NCBI GenBank assembly: GCA_001642005.1
Contig: LWCA01000003.1
Location: 62,001-126,000 of the forward strand
From: Intoshia linei
Lineage: Eukaryota > Orthonectida > Rhopaluridae
Direction: 5' to 3'
Length of the DNA stretch: 64,000 nt
The notes below the pieces were generated by a model. That model worked only from the letters and a program-made list of their open reading frames with translations. It searched no databases and was not told the origin of the DNA. Below are positions 1-12,000 of the stretch, piece after piece. Positions within the stretch are counted from its first letter, which is position 1; every line of letters begins with the position of its first letter. Position numbers and translations under genes: made by a program.

Positions 1-2023
1 ATAAGGAGCATTACATCAATGAAAGGTTTAATATAATATTTGTTATCTTATTTTTTGTAGAAAACGGTATAAAATTGACACGAAAATACTTGAAGAGTTG
101 CATTTAAAACTTTTATGTGTTTCTCCTTTTGATATTGTAATGAACAAATGTTTGCAAGTCACCATGCCCCGTTTTTTTCATTCTGGTAGAACCTTTATCA
201 ATTTATAATATATATTAATGTGTAAATAAAATAAAATTTAATGGAAAAATATTTAATAATCTTTTATGTAATAGCATTATGCACGTTTTTTTAGATGAAG
301 TTACATATCAACATTAAACACATGCATGTATATTAGGGGTAAGTTTTTGTATTTTTTTTCGAAAATGCAAAAGTATACCCACACGCGTTAAGGAGCTGAT
401 TGAGTAGTACATAATTAAAAAAACGCACAAAAAAATCTTTACTCAAACCATCATTAAACTGACAGTTTTAATTAATAAAATTAAATAAGAAACAAAATAA
501 AAATGGAATAAGTGTATAACAAATGTTATAGTTGTAATCATGAATAAATATATAAAAAAAAATATGTGTAAAAAATTTTGTTATAAAAATAAAAATTTAT
601 ATTATAACGCGGGCGGTATAATTGACACCCCTGATCTAGACCCAGGCCCAATAATTTACTTACTGTTGATTAATAATTATAACCCTTTCATTCACTGAGT
701 CAAAATTTTGAAAAATAACTAATAAAATGACGGTGCAAATCATTGAATTAGCAAAGTCACTATCAATATTTTAACCTGATTAACTCTTTATGTCAACGTT
801 AAGTTTAAATCATATTTTATCAGCAAATATTCATGGTTGTCTATAATCTTTACTATTTGTTTTTTCAAAGTCTTTATTCAAAATGATTTTAGCGTCGTCA
901 TCCAAATATTATTTCAGACAGAGATAAAAGCAGATTATTTGATTGAAAAGATTTCGAACATCAACTATTAATACATCTGTGGATTTTCTTTGAAGAGCAA
1001 TTGTTACAGATTGACAATTTTTAATATTATTTTGTAAGGTTATTAATACACCTAATTCAATGGTTGCTGGACCCCTAGGAGTCCAAAACTATAGCCGTGG
1101 GATTTGTGAAATTTAAATAAAATATAAAAAATTTTTATCAACTTTTTTTTTTTTAGATAATTTTTAATAGAGTTGCCAGATGTTGTGAATTTATCCTAAA
1201 GCCTAGACGACCGTTACATTATTATTTCAAAAATCCTACCAGTAATAAAATTTAATAAAAAATACAATTTTAAATCCTCAGGAAAAAATTGATTTTTATG
1301 ATATTTTTTTGAAAAATCCGAGTTTATCAAATATTATGAGCAAATCCTATTAAATAAAAAATTAAGAGAAAAATCTACTTTTTGAATATTTTTTTGAAAA
1401 ACACGATTTTACTAAATCTTATGTTAAAAAAATACGTACTATCACTTTTAGTTTATTTTGAATAAATTTTTATTCGTCATCATAGATAAGTAGTTTTGGC
1501 TTTACAATTTCAAAATTACTGCCCACTTTAACTTAAACCCCTAATGTCTACATCATTACCAAATTGTTCGATACAAACAACATTGAGCAGATTCTTAAGA
1601 CAAAATTTAGACGCATTATAAAAATAAAAATTTTTTTTAAAATATACAGGTATAATTAAAATTATAAGATCCAAAAAAAATAGTAATGGATATCTTCAAG
1701 TTCATTAATCCTATTTATTTTTAATAGTAGTATAGCGCATTGCGCTTGCTAGTTACAATTATTGTCTGATTGGATCTAATCACTGCACATAATGATTATA
1801 CGAATTTCGTATTACGAAATAGTATGCTTAACTGTTAACAACACACGAAACAATTGGTTGTATGATACAACCACTAAAGAATTAGTTACGCATATATTAA
1901 GAAGTTCTTTTTGCTTTGTTGCTATATGTCTTTGATTTTTACATTAAAATTCTGTTAATTGTTTAATTTTCAGATGTTTATCTTTTCAGAAAATTGTTAT
2001 GTTAAGTGGTCAATTGCAGTGAA
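1..2023. other. intergenic, AT-rich, no gene seen
   Basis: I see no convincing coding sequence here. The stretch is homopolymer-rich and includes a degenerate copy of a dispersed repeat near 1068-1440 (separate entry). Several pyrimidine-AG tracts precede position 2024, so an upstream 5' exon of the next gene cannot be excluded. Confidence 0.6.
1068..1440 (+). repeat. dispersed repeat, hAT-like family also at 17.2, 17.5 and 28.4 kb
   Basis: This copy shares long stretches with 17519-17989 and 28445-28867: a 'gttgccagatgttgtgaa' core, then 'cctaaagcctagacgacc', then runs of 'aaaaatc' units. The other copies have hAT-type ends. This one has lost recognisable termini, so it is an old or truncated insertion. 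Boundaries are approximate. Confidence 0.6.
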
Positions 2024-2677
2024 ATGAATATAAAACCAATATTTATAAACTTGAGACATTCCAAGTACATGTGCGAATCTTGTCAATCAATGTTATTGTG
2101 CAATTTAAAGAGATTTAGTTTTATTCCACACCGAGCAGATGAATTATACGTAGATGGTTGTAAAAAGGCATATGTTGCATATAAAAAATTGTCTGAATCT
2201 GTTAATATCAAAACCCGCATTAAGAAAGGATTGCAATTAATCCAACGCCAATTGGATGCAAAATTGATGAAATGGAAATGTGAATATATAGCCAAAAATT
2301 CCACTGAATTCTATCAAGTCATGACAAAACTTAAACATTTTTCAATTAATCAAGTTCCAAATGATAATTTATCCAAATTTATTAAAGTTGATTCATCTGT
2401 TTCTCGTTTCATAGAAGAGTACCAAAAAAAATTGTATGATACTTTGGGATACAATCAGTGCAATAATAACAATGTAAATATTGATAAACTCACTAGCGAC
2501 ATGAAACTATGTTGTAATTGTCATTTCATAGTGAATGAAGAATTCACCCAAGAGGAAGTAGTCTTACCAGCCGCTAACAATGATGAATTACATCACAGCG
2601 TTACTCATCTGGCCGAACTTTTCAAATATTATTTCGTTCTTCCGAAATGCACCTCCTGGTCCAATATGTATATGTAG
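2024..2677 (+). CDS. hypothetical protein with two Cys clusters
   Basis: This is a single open exon of 217 aa from the first ATG to TAG; in-frame sequence upstream has only a GTG, so I chose the ATG at 2024. I do not recognise the family. The N-terminus carries a C-E-S-C-x5-C cluster (residues about 17-25). A long, probably helical, Lys-rich middle follows, and a C-C-N-C cluster lies near residue 165, so metal binding is conceivable but unproven. No signal peptide or membrane segment is visible. A short AT-rich 3' region with an AATAAA-like signal (about 2697) follows the stop. An upstream exon is possible because acceptor-like AGs sit just before the ATG. Confidence 0.5.
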   Translation: MNIKPIFINLRHSKYMCESCQSMLLCNLKRFSFIPHRADELYVDGCKKAYVAYKKLSESVNIKTRIKKGLQLIQRQLDAKLMKWKCEYIAKNSTEFYQVMTKLKHFSINQVPNDNLSKFIKVDSSVSRFIEEYQKKLYDTLGYNQCNNNNVNIDKLTSDMKLCCNCHFIVNEEFTQEEVVLPAANNDELHHSVTHLAELFKYYFVLPKCTSWSNMYM

Positions 2678-3175
2678 TTTTATTTGTTTAAATACCCAAT
2701 AAATTTTTATTTTTTTATATTTTCTATAAATTGATTAAAAGGATAATTGGTATTGTAAACTATTCCAAGACTTGGAATCCGAGTATGTTATGCAACCAAC
2801 GACCACGGCTCGTCATTTTATCTTCATTCATTATTTGGCATCATCAAAATTCTAATTTGTGTTCTTGGTCCATCATATTCGAGATTATCTGATTTCTATC
2901 GACAAAATTTGGATTACTTATGTTTCAAATTATCCTTTTAATTTAAATGATAAACTGATAATGTCGGTTTATGAAAAATTTTGACGGGACCCTGGTAAGA
3001 ACCAGAGGACGTCGGCCCCTCTAGGGCTCTAATACTAATCCACTTAAAAGTTATATTTGTAATGTTTTCTGTAATTATACAACTTCTTGTAAATATTAGA
3101 ACACGAATTCGTTCATAAACTGCTTCATTGAAATTTTTCTATAAACCAATAAAGTTGTTATCCATTTCAATTGTG
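2678..3175. other. intergenic, nothing recognised
   Basis: It contains an AATAAA near 2697 that could polyadenylate the upstream gene, and a locally GC-richer patch near 2990-3030. That patch does not fold as a tRNA by eye. No coding exon is supported. Confidence 0.5.
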
Positions 3176-3792
3176 ATGAATCAAAATTTCATTGAAAAAG
3201 TGTGCAACGATATTAATTTGACCAAGCGCCAATTGTATTTAAAAAGAGAGAATGAAAACATTTCAAAAAAGCAAAAAATCAACCCTGGGGAAAGTAGAAA
3301 CAAAAAAACCCAGCGCATAGCCATAAAATTCAAAAACATGTTTACCATCCAACTCTTATTATACAGCGTGAATCAAAAAATTGATTTTCTTATTCGCGTA
3401 ATTATATTTTTAAATTGTTCAATTTGCAATTAGAAAATGGGAAATCATATGAATATCATGAATATTGAAATGTTGAGTACCAGTTTAGTGAAGCGGATTT
3501 TAAGAATGTATCATTTTTCGTATCAAGTAATTTATAAATTTTACTGTACAATTTAATTGTAGTTTTTGTTTAAAATTATTTTAGACTAAACTCTATCAAA
3601 GCAATGTAACCCATTCCATTGCTCCCATAATTAAAGGTATTTATTTAAACTAAATAATTTTAACATTCAGCCACTTGCCCGACAATAAAATACAAAAACA
3701 ACGAAAGAAAAAATAAAAATACTCCAACCATTGCCAAATCATGTATAAATAGTTTACTCAACACAACTGAAAGTTCTATTGTAAAAAATTAA
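3176..3792 (+). CDS. hypothetical basic protein, four exons
   Basis: Exons 3176-3397, 3434-3526, 3585-3636 and 3671-3792 join in frame to 162 codons plus stop. The introns are 36, 58 and 34 nt with GTAATT or GTATTT donors and TTTAG or CAG acceptors, as in the recognised genes of this window. The product is Lys/Asn-rich and basic, with no membrane segment and no domain I recognise. Support is the unbroken frame across four exons; there is no homology support. The second and third exons are short, so alternative splicing or mis-joining is possible. Confidence 0.45.
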
Positions 3793-4067
3793 TATTTTAT
3801 TTACATCAATTTTAGTCTATTGCAAACAAAATTGCAAATTATTCCTTTTTTCCAGAAATTTTTCCAGTATTTATTTCTTACCTTAAAAAACAGGTTTTTA
3901 TATATTTTTTATTTTTCATCAACTTTTCAAGGTTCTGCTTTTGCAAAATAATGTCGTTTATAGATTAGTCGTGTTTTCGAATGTTTTGTTTCAAAATTAT
4001 CAAATATCTCTTTTACGATATGTATGTTTACTTTTTATCATTTTCAGTTAAATTGTAGCATAGAGAA

Positions 4068-5108
4068 ATGACGTCATTTTTGTTTGAATTACTTACTGTT
4101 CCCGTGACGGATAAAACTGATGATTTTGCTGATACTATACGGATCAAAATTAGATTGTATCATCTGTTTTACATGATTTTTAAACGTTATCCTTCTAAAC
4201 GTTCTGACATGATATCTGTTATATATAATCTTTATACAGCCAAACTGAAAGAATACGATGGTGAAATAATTCTCGTTTCTGAAGACAGTCCCCTGACTAA
4301 AGAAATCATTAATATTATTTTGTTACTAGTTACTAATGATAAAGTAATTTTTTTATAGTCTTTTTTCATTTTAATATAGTATTACTTTCAAAAATTTGTG
4401 GACATGTATCGTAATGATAAACATTTGAATTATCTAATTATCAACATATTAAAGGTATTTTATAATATTTTATTCTATCTAAAATATATAAAAGATCAAT
4501 TACGTCGTATATGATTATTTAAATGTTGCATTTATTTTTTAGTTGTATCTTAACATTTGTGAGCAGATTTCATAATTGTAAAATAATCAGTTTTACATGT
4601 TAAATTGTTTTAAAACAACGAGGATATGTCATATCAATGTAGATTCTAAGTGAAATAATATTGGAATTCTATTTTCCTAGCTACAGTACTTTTAATTTTT
4701 TTAATTTAGTTTATACATGTGTCTGACGGACAAGCTACCATTTCATGTGTTAGGATTTTAAATTTTCTGGAAGATAAAGGAATACACGTACCAAACAATA
4801 TACCAATATATTATACAGATGTTTATTTCTCACCTTATGATTCCAATGTTCAATTTTTATCCAAATGTAAACCATCCAGATTTTCACGTTTCTTTTTTTC
4901 AAGAAAAATTTCAGTTGATGAATCAATCGACACTGATGAATATATGAACGCTGCTAATGTTATGTGGAATGAAATTATTCAAGAATTTAAAACTCCTATT
5001 ATTAAAAATAAAAAAAAACACATTTCAAATATATTTGAAATTGTAAACCCACTGTTTTTAAAATCAAAAGTTTGTATAAAATTTAATATTAAAAGTACTA
5101 TGTACTAG
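4068..5108 (+). CDS. hypothetical helical protein, three exons
   Basis: Exons 4068-4343, 4380-4454 and 4710-5108 join in frame (249 aa). Intron 1 is 36 nt and intron 2 is 255 nt. The predicted protein alternates hydrophobic and charged residues in a pattern typical of HEAT/ARM-like or other all-helical proteins (for example 'IRIKIRLYHLFYMIFKRYP'). It has a Ser/Asp-rich loop after an 'RFSRFFFSRK' segment. I could not assign a family. The C-terminus may be longer: a weak GT donor precedes the stop. Confidence 0.45.
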
Positions 5109-5778
5109 TGTGTTCAACTTTTATAAAAAGTACTGAGTTTTACTTTTACTGAGTTTTTTTTGTACTGAATATAAAAACTTAGTACTTTTAAGAATAAGCA
5201 TAGTTTTAAAAATTATTAATTTTGTCAATCAGATTGGGTTTTCAATCAATGCATTGGAAAATTCTATTAAATAATTAAATTATCAATACCTGCAACTAGT
5301 GCATAATTGAAAGATTATTTTCTGCGGTGGAGTTATTCAAGTCTAATCGTAGAATTATTATTGAGCCAGAATTATTTGAAACTGAATTTCAAAATACAAT
5401 ATAAAATTTATACTCATATGAATTTAGTTAAATGCTGTTATTCAATAAATGTTACCACTTTTACAATTCAGATTCTTTACGACTGTTTTTTAAAAAAATA
5501 AAAATTAATTGCAAAAAACAGCAGTTTTTTTGACTTTAAATGAATTAAATATAGCTCAATTCAATAATCAATTAAATTAAATTTTCCGAATATTGGTTTA
5601 CCTGTAAAAAATAGTTATCTGCGCTCTTTCAATTGATAGTTTAATAATATTCAGGGTTGGTGGTTCTATGTTTTCCAAAACGAAATAGAATGTTTGGTCA
5701 AATGGTGAAAAGCTAATAAGTTAAAATTATTTTTTCTGACATTAATTTAATATTAATTAATTTTAAGCATTTTTGATT

Positions 5779-6033
5779 ATGTTTCTTAGTCGTTTATTTC
5801 GTAGTTCTATAAATTCATTTATTGTTGGTTTTTTTCTAATTACAACAAATAGTATAATTCAAAATTATTTGGAATCAGATTCGTTGTTTTTTTTTAAGAA
5901 TCGAATCGGCATCGTTGAAAATTTAGGAATCGTCGCATCACTAATTATAATTCTATTAATTATGTTAATGAAAAAAATGCGTATTACATTGATAGTATTC
6001 ATTTTACTCATAGAAAAACCTAAACAAAATTAG
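5779..6033 (+). CDS. possible small membrane protein
   Basis: This is an open frame of 84 codons from ATG 5779 to TAG 6033, with two or three hydrophobic stretches (residues about 13-30, 49-65 and 70-79) separated by basic residues. There is no recognised motif, no conserved splice context and no homologue I can recall. AT-rich DNA yields hydrophobic frames by chance, so this may be spurious. The surrounding 5109-6186 otherwise holds nothing I can support. Confidence 0.2.
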   Translation: MFLSRLFRSSINSFIVGFFLITTNSIIQNYLESDSLFFFKNRIGIVENLGIVASLIIILLIMLMKKMRITLIVFILLIEKPKQN

Positions 6034-6186
6034 AGTTTAGATTTAGTAAAAATTTTAAGATAGGAATCCCGTGACTGGACTCAATTTACGGGTTAATAGG
6101 TAAGTGGTTTTTGTGGTAACTTCTACATAATATAATGTATATCATAACTTGAATACATAAATATTTACACATTTTGCAGGTTATCA

Positions 6187-6504
6187 CTTTACATCAAGGG
6201 TCGGTAACCTTTTGCATCTCGTGGGCCACTTTTTATATCAAAAAATTATATGGCCCCCGTTTTGGAAAATTTACACTATAGATTTCAATTTTAATTAAAG
6301 AGAACGTTTCTAGTATATTCAAAAAATAGAATCCAGGGCGATTTGAAAATTGAGTATTAAAATGAATATAATAAGCCAATTTAATAGAAAATGTTTAAAA
6401 ATTGAAAAACAAATAATTTGCATGTTTACTGAAAAAGTCACAAAAATTATTGTTTTACTAATTGTTAATAAAATTATTACTGGTTGCCGACCCTTACTTT
6501 ACAC
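6187..6504. mobile_element. hAT-like MITE, 302 bp, with 8-bp TSD
   Basis: The element 6195-6496 begins 'caagggtcggtaacc' and ends with the inverted complement 'ggttgccgacccтta' type terminus. It is flanked by ctttacat (6187-6194) and ctttacac (6497-6504), a 7/8 target-site duplication. It has no coding capacity. A relative with the same ends lies at 54827-55134. It sits about 120 bp upstream of the ISCU start codon, so it may lie in that promoter. Confidence 0.75.
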
Positions 6505-6625
6505 GAACGATTCACAAATTTTGGAACAGACTCTGGTCAACAGAGTATGTGTTTTGTAACTTCCGAGTTGTTAGGTTATTGAATATGTTCAAAATAATAC
6601 CAGTAAACTTATCCTCATATCAAAA

Positions 6626-8183
6626 ATGTTTAGTGTTAATCTAAAAATGCTTAAAAGTATTAATAATGGAAAATTGATTAGATTTTATCACAAAAATGTA
6701 ATTAATTGTATATTTAAACTAATTATTTGTAGGTACTTGATCATTACAATAATCCCAGAAATGTGGGTTCTTTCAATAAGGATGACTCTTCTATTGGTAC
6801 TGGTATAGTTGGAGCTCCTGCTTGTGGAGATGTTATGAAATTACAGGTACTAATGTCTTTATATACATACTTTATTGTTTCCAAAAAATACTACCACATT
6901 CTATTATTTAACCTTATAAGAAGAGTAAATATATGTGGAGGGCAGAGTTGCCAGATTTTATTTATTTAAAATCGATTATTTTGAAATTTTTGTTTTCGAT
7001 GTGTACAGTTGTTTTTTTGCTGAAGTACTGCAATGAATTAATCATAAATTTAGTTTCAATAGTTGAAAATTTTGTTTTATATATTTGTGCAAATTTAAAT
7101 TTAATCTGAATTTTTGGATATACATTATGCTACGGAAATTCCATTTTAACGGAATTTTGAATTATTTATTTTTTCTTAACGAATTTGTATTAACCAAAAA
7201 TTCCGATAATTTAAAAAATTTTATATCTAGAATATTAAGCTCTAGAATCCATTTTTAATGACATCATAAATATAAACTAATTTTTTTACTAATTAGAACT
7301 TCTAGAAGTCATATTTAAAGATAAATTATAACATTTTCTGATGAAACTATTGAGAAACATTAAAAAAATTGAGGTGATAAAGCGTTAAATCACAAAATAA
7401 ATAAAAATTGTTAACGTAAAACTGAAAATTTAATTTAATTTTTAATTTAATTGATCAAAATATAAATGTTTCCATGATTAAATATGCGCGAGTATCGCAC
7501 TTTCTGGCAACTCTGGTGGCGGGTAGAATGATTTGTATGTAACGTTTCTATATAGAGTTTCCAACCACCTTCAATATTTTTACATATCCTATTATTTTCT
7601 GTTAGAACATGAATAAACATATTTTAAAACGTATATAATAAATAATGTATATGTATACGTGCAGGTGCGTCACATTTATAGTATAAAATTTATAAAATTA
7701 TCTATAATATATTATAAAATATAGATAATATGTATCTTTTTACATTTCCAACGTAAAAATATGAATATTTTTATTTAGGTAAAAGTGGACGACGATGGAA
7801 AGATTATCGATGCTAAATTCAAGACGTTTGGTTGTGGTTCAGCAATAGCTTCTAGTTCTTTAATGACTACAATGATTATTGGACAAAATGTATTTTATAA
7901 TATTTTAAGTTTTATTTTATTTTAATTTAGCTTTCACATGCTTTAGCGATTAAGAATACAGAAATTGCAAACAAGTTGAATTTACCGCCTGTTAAATTGC
8001 ACTGTTCCAGTATTTTTTAATTTTTTATATGCTTCTTCAAAAATTTAAAAAATAATTTTCACGGACCCGTTGAATTGTACAATTTATCGTTTAAATTTAA
8101 ATTTAGTGTTGGCGGAAGATGCTATTCAAGCAGCAATTAAAAATTATAAAGAAAAAAAATCTAAACCAAACGTGGATGTATAA
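6626..8183 (+). CDS. ISCU: iron-sulfur cluster assembly scaffold IscU (mitochondrial)
   Basis: The product is the scaffold on which NFS1-ISD11 and frataxin build [2Fe-2S] clusters in the mitochondrial matrix. Exons 6626-6697, 6733-6846, 7779-7889, 7931-8009 and 8107-8183 join in frame to 150 aa. The first 19 or so residues are basic and hydroxylated with no acids, as in a matrix targeting peptide, followed by 'RFYHKN' and 'VLDHYNNPRNVGSFN'. The three ligand cysteines are present in 'GAPACGDVMK', 'FKTFGCGSA' and 'LHCSM', and so is the 'LPPVK' loop bound by the HSC20/HSPA9 chaperones. Met in 'HCSM' is split across the last intron (A|TG). Intron 1 is 35 nt. Intron 2 is 932 nt because a transposon lies in it. 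Length and motifs are normal for the family, so it should be functional. Confidence 0.96.
6935..7523. mobile_element. hAT-like element inside ISCU intron 2
   Basis: The element 6943-7515 (573 bp) starts 'cagagttgccag' and ends 'ctggcaactctg', a 12-bp perfect inverted terminal repeat. The flanks are gtggaggg (6935-6942) and gtggcggg (7516-7523), a 7/8 target-site duplication. No transposase frame is present, so it is non-autonomous. It accounts for most of the otherwise unusual length of this intron. Confidence 0.8.
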
Positions 8184-9257
8184 TCTTATCCACGTTAATA
8201 TTCAATAACGTGTATAAAGTTGTGAAAGATTAAGAATACATTGGTTAAAATATTTTAATTTTGTATTTATAAAATTTATTATTTTTTTTAATATATTTAT
8301 ATATAATGTAACATTAGCCGGGTTATTTAAAACTAATATTTTTATGTATCGATTTTAGTGATATAAAAAGCAACCTCGTACATTGACAGTAGGTGTTCAC
8401 TTCTGATGTGTTTTTTTTATTAGAAAACTCATTTTGTATGTGGACGCCTTTTTGATTATAAGCATTTATCTAAAAAATTTTAAAATAGTTTCGTTTCAAA
8501 AAGAATGTATAGTCGAAATTATACTCTTAATTTCGAAATATATTATTTGTTCTGGTGGCTAGTATTTGTATATATTAAATAATAGGGGTGAAATTACAAT
8601 TTTTTACTGTTGATGAAATTTTAATCTCAAAAATTATAGAGGCTAGAAAGACTTGATAAAATGGTGAAGACTTAAGATTGATTGGTCGATTTAACATTAC
8701 AAGACACTTACATAACTATGTTTTAGTACCGCCCAAAAAGTTTTATATTGGTTTGACCTTGATCCGGTACTGGCATACACGTATTGTGCAATTTAATTCT
8801 AAAAGATGACAGTGATAAACGGTTTGTTATACTTAGATTTTATTTTTTGATATTGGTAGTTCTCATTGCATCCCAAGAAAGATTTATTTTTTACAAATAT
8901 TGCATTTCAACGATTTTAATTAATTATTTATCAGTATACATTCTAGAATCTAGAAGGTGCCATTTATCCTGAATCCACTCAATTATCTTTAAATATCCAA
9001 GTTTAATGCCAGATTATATCCAATATAATATTTGACAGATGACGAAATCGAGAAAATAAAATTAAAAGTATTATCGACTCATTTTGATATTTTTTCAGAC
9101 TGCAGATGTTACAAAATGGGTGCATATCCTCCATCTTATAACTAGAAAATGTTTTTTATAAAAATTTAATTTACAATATAAATTAATTTTGTTTTTTTAA
9201 GAGTCACTTTTGCACAATATTAAACAATTTACTATATTTAGTATTAAAAATATATAA
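8184..9257. other. convergent intergenic region
   Basis: This lies between the 3' end of ISCU and the 3' end of the minus-strand gene at 9258. It holds AATAAA-like signals and AT-rich sequence, with no exon I can support. Confidence 0.5.
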
Positions 9258-9568
9258 TTAATAATTACTCGTAAATAATAACATGCTGAGAAATATCAAA
9301 GATGCGGAAATAATGAGTAGCACTAATCCTTCCAATTCGAGACTAAAAATTTAATTGGGTTTAAATAGAAAAATTATCACCTTTCATTGGAATCACCGTA
9401 GAAAAAATATAAAAAACTTCCAGGGATTAGGCAGAGTATTCCTATAATAATAACCAATAATGCAGCAAAATATAAATTGTTTTTCTTGTTATTGTTGCAT
9501 ATGGTAGGTAAATATTGAGGTGGTATAATTCTAAAATCAAACTGTTTTATTTCATCCTTTTCTTTCAT
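9258..9568 (-). CDS. small two-pass membrane protein, perhaps TMEM230/134-like
   Basis: Exons 9381-9568 and 9342-9258 join in frame across a 38-nt GTGATA-TTTAG intron, giving 90 aa. The N-terminal part has a 'FRIIPPQYLP' proline motif. A first hydrophobic segment (about residues 33-54) ends 'LCLIPGSFLYFFYG', and after a short acidic loop comes a second hydrophobic helix. The order aromatic-PP motif, TM, short loop, TM resembles the TMEM230/TMEM134 group, which act in vesicle trafficking. The C-terminal tail of that family is missing here. The family link is tentative; the two-helix topology is directly visible. Confidence 0.45.
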
Positions 9569-10023
9569 TATTGACTCAATAAATATTTACATTTAAATTA
9601 TTATGCATTAATTTTAATTATTGAAGCTTGAAACATTTTATGTACTAGAATTATTATACTTGGAAACTCAAATTAGTTCAAAATATAACATTGTTTATTA
9701 GTATTTGGTCTTGCTTCGATTCAGCATTCAGTCGTATCTATATTTGTGATAACCTGAATACACGTTAACGTTATTTTATCTTTTTCTAATTAAATATTTG
9801 TTAACAACTAAACAACCTAATTTTAGGATAATTACATTAAAATTTTAATATTTAAAAAGTAGACAGTGTTAATAACCCGCCGTCGCTTTATTATAGGTTA
9901 AAATAAATATTATTGCAATCAAGTGTATATTACTCGAAGAGATACTATCATACATTCTTGTATACTTATATCATTATTAGATTAAAACTTTACAAGTTAT
10001 AATATTTAGTGATCAACAACTTT

Positions 10024-10127
10024 TCAAGTTAGATTTTCAAACGTGAATTTATTTTTTTGGTATAATAAAAATGTGCCCTCGGCAGACCTAGGTGCTGTTT
10101 GTACGTAGTACATAACAATCAACCTAG
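10024..10127 (-). repeat. hairpin repeat family A, inverted copy
   Basis: Read on the minus strand from 10127 it begins 'ctaggttgattgttatgtac', continues 'tacgtacaaacagcacctag', then a Gly/Cys-rich block 'gtctgccgagggcac', then 'atttttattataccaaaaaa'. The same order occurs at 52915, 57404, 58585 and 61656. The first roughly 40 bases form an imperfect inverted repeat. This copy is truncated after the first module. Confidence 0.8.
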
Positions 10128-10701
10128 TTTACTATATATAATTAATAATATAGTAATGATAATTAAGAATTTTGGTAGTGTTTATATTAGTTGACAATTA
10201 ATGAGAATATTAGCATTGTTTTTGCTGCTAATAATTGAAATCTCGGTACATAATTTAAAAATATAACTGTTATGTGAATTTTAAATTTATCTTAAATTTT
10301 TTGTATGAATTTCAATACAATATAATTACATTTGAGATGGGTAAATATTAACCGATTTAATTTTTTTGTGATAAATGCTTAAAATCAAAAAAAATGCAAA
10401 ATGAGTTTTCTAATAAAAAAAAATAAAAAGTGGACATACTAGTGTTATATACTTCATATGTAATAGTTGGAAATATAGAAATGTTACCACACGCATAGAA
10501 TTTTAAATTTAAATAGATATTTTTGTAATATTATAAATTAATTTGTATTTCAAATTGAAAACTTATTTTTTAATTAACATTAATTAATTTTTAGAATAAT
10601 GGATATTTTGATAAAATGTATTTTAATTAAGCCTTTCATTTAAAAGTTTTAATTTTACTATTTATATAAATTAAAACACGATGAATCGCGATGTAATTAC
10701 A

Positions 10702-11270
10702 TAAATATGCAAAGCCGTTTTAAGGCATGGGCAATATGGGCTGTAGCCCAGGACCACTCATTAAAAAAGGCCCCCAAATTAATAAAAGTACTTTACATTT
10801 ATATCTTAAAAAGAGGCGCCCAATTTCAATATCAACCTCGTTTGAGTGCGCTCTCCTTAATGTATTTTAATGTATATTTGAGAATATTTTGAATGATATC
10901 AGTTTTGATAATATCATATCTGATTTCTCTCAGAAAAAGTGAGAAAACAACATTTGTGAAGAATTTTTTGGGACTGCATGGTGCATATTTTCCAATGAAA
11001 AAGTAGCTTTGTTCATTATAAAATAAGTTTTTGTAAAAGAAATAAAAGTTACTAAAGACCTACATAATATCTTTTAATGCTTTTATTAATACTCAATGAA
11101 ATAAGACTTTAAGTCTCCAACCAACGGTATGCCGTTTTCTAAAGAGGTCCTAAATTTTTTTTAACGCTTCGCTCCACATGGTTTTTTGCTTTACTCAAAA
11201 CTTTAAAGGGCCTCCGGCCCTTTTTTTAGCCCAGGGCCGCGAAGTAGCTTAAGACGGCTCTGTACATATG
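10702..11270. mobile_element. hAT-like element with AGCCGTTTTAAG ends
   Basis: The element 10710-11262 (553 bp) begins 'caaagccgttttaag' and ends 'cttaagacggctctg'. The flanks are taaatatg (10702-10709) and tacatatg (11263-11270), 7/8 identical. A subterminal 'gcatgggcaatatgggctg' is repeated in inverted, diverged form near the other end ('gcccagggccgc'). The copy at 55253 shares this 5' end and internal sequence. It is non-coding. Confidence 0.75.
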
Positions 11271-11429
11271 TCTATGTATAATATACATTATATATAATGA
11301 TAAAACCATCAGATAAATAATTTTAAAGGTAGAATTCTTGAAATTATATTATTTTTCACATTTTGGTGACCTCGAGCTGGGTAGGTTCCGCTCTATCAGT
11401 ATGTATAATATACAAGGTGCCACTCAATG

Positions 11430-11812
11430 TTAATCAAAATATTGGTTGATAATATATTAAAAATTATTTTTTACCGGGAATGCGTCGATTTCTGGATTTC
11501 CGATTTTGTATTTATATCAAATAAGATAAGTTCTATCAGCATAATTTTTTTTTATATTTTCGGACCTTTTATTATTTCTCATTTTTTGTTTTCTGCATCT
11601 CTCACAGGCTTCGATGCTTCTTCGTTGTGTGAGGGAGGCAACTGGTTTTATCGGTTAAATTCCGTGTGTTATTAATTTTTCAATTAAAAATCAAATTGTT
11701 TTATAGATACGACATGCGAAAAAAAATTTTTGATCATGCTTTTAGGTGCCGCGATTTTTTGAAATTTCATAAGGGTTCCGCGCAGTAAAAAAGGTTGAGA
11801 AACACTAATATA
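11430..11812. repeat. degenerate hAT remnant, family also near 24.7 and 29.2 kb
   Basis: Its right end reads 'aaaggttgagaaacact', the complement of a CAGTGTTTCTCAACC-type hAT terminus. Internal blocks such as 'gataatatattaaaaatta' followed by 'gggaatg' and 'gatttctg' recur near 24680. No left terminus or clear TSD is visible, so this is a truncated insertion. Confidence 0.5.
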
Positions 11813-12000
11813 ATATGTATATGAATCATATATGAACCTTTAGATGTTAAACCTTTTAAAATTTAGAATCTAATAACTTTAGATTGTAAATATTTCAATG
11901 ATGTAACCATATGACTAATAAATAAAATTTTGTTTATCTAAATAAAAATAACTATATTGAGTCACATTGCGTATTTTTAACTATAAGAAACTACTACAAA

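Larger units (their letters stand above)
9569..12000. other. repeat-rich intergenic region
   Basis: It is filled largely by an inverted copy of the hairpin repeat family (10024-10127), a hAT-like element (10702-11270) and a degenerate hAT remnant (about 11430-11812). Short open frames near 10707 and 11427 fall within these repeats. No host exon is supported. Confidence 0.6.

Noticed and set aside
2985-3035. GC-richer patch that suggested a tRNA or structured RNA
   Set aside because: No cloverleaf, anticodon loop or TpsiC-like GGTTCRA sequence could be drawn.
5773-5830. Possible first exon of ISCU ('FLSRLFRSSINSF' looks like a targeting peptide)
   Set aside because: The exon at 6626-6697 ends 'RFYHKN' and joins in frame to 'VLDHYNNPRN' over a 35-nt intron, matching the family's RxYH motif.
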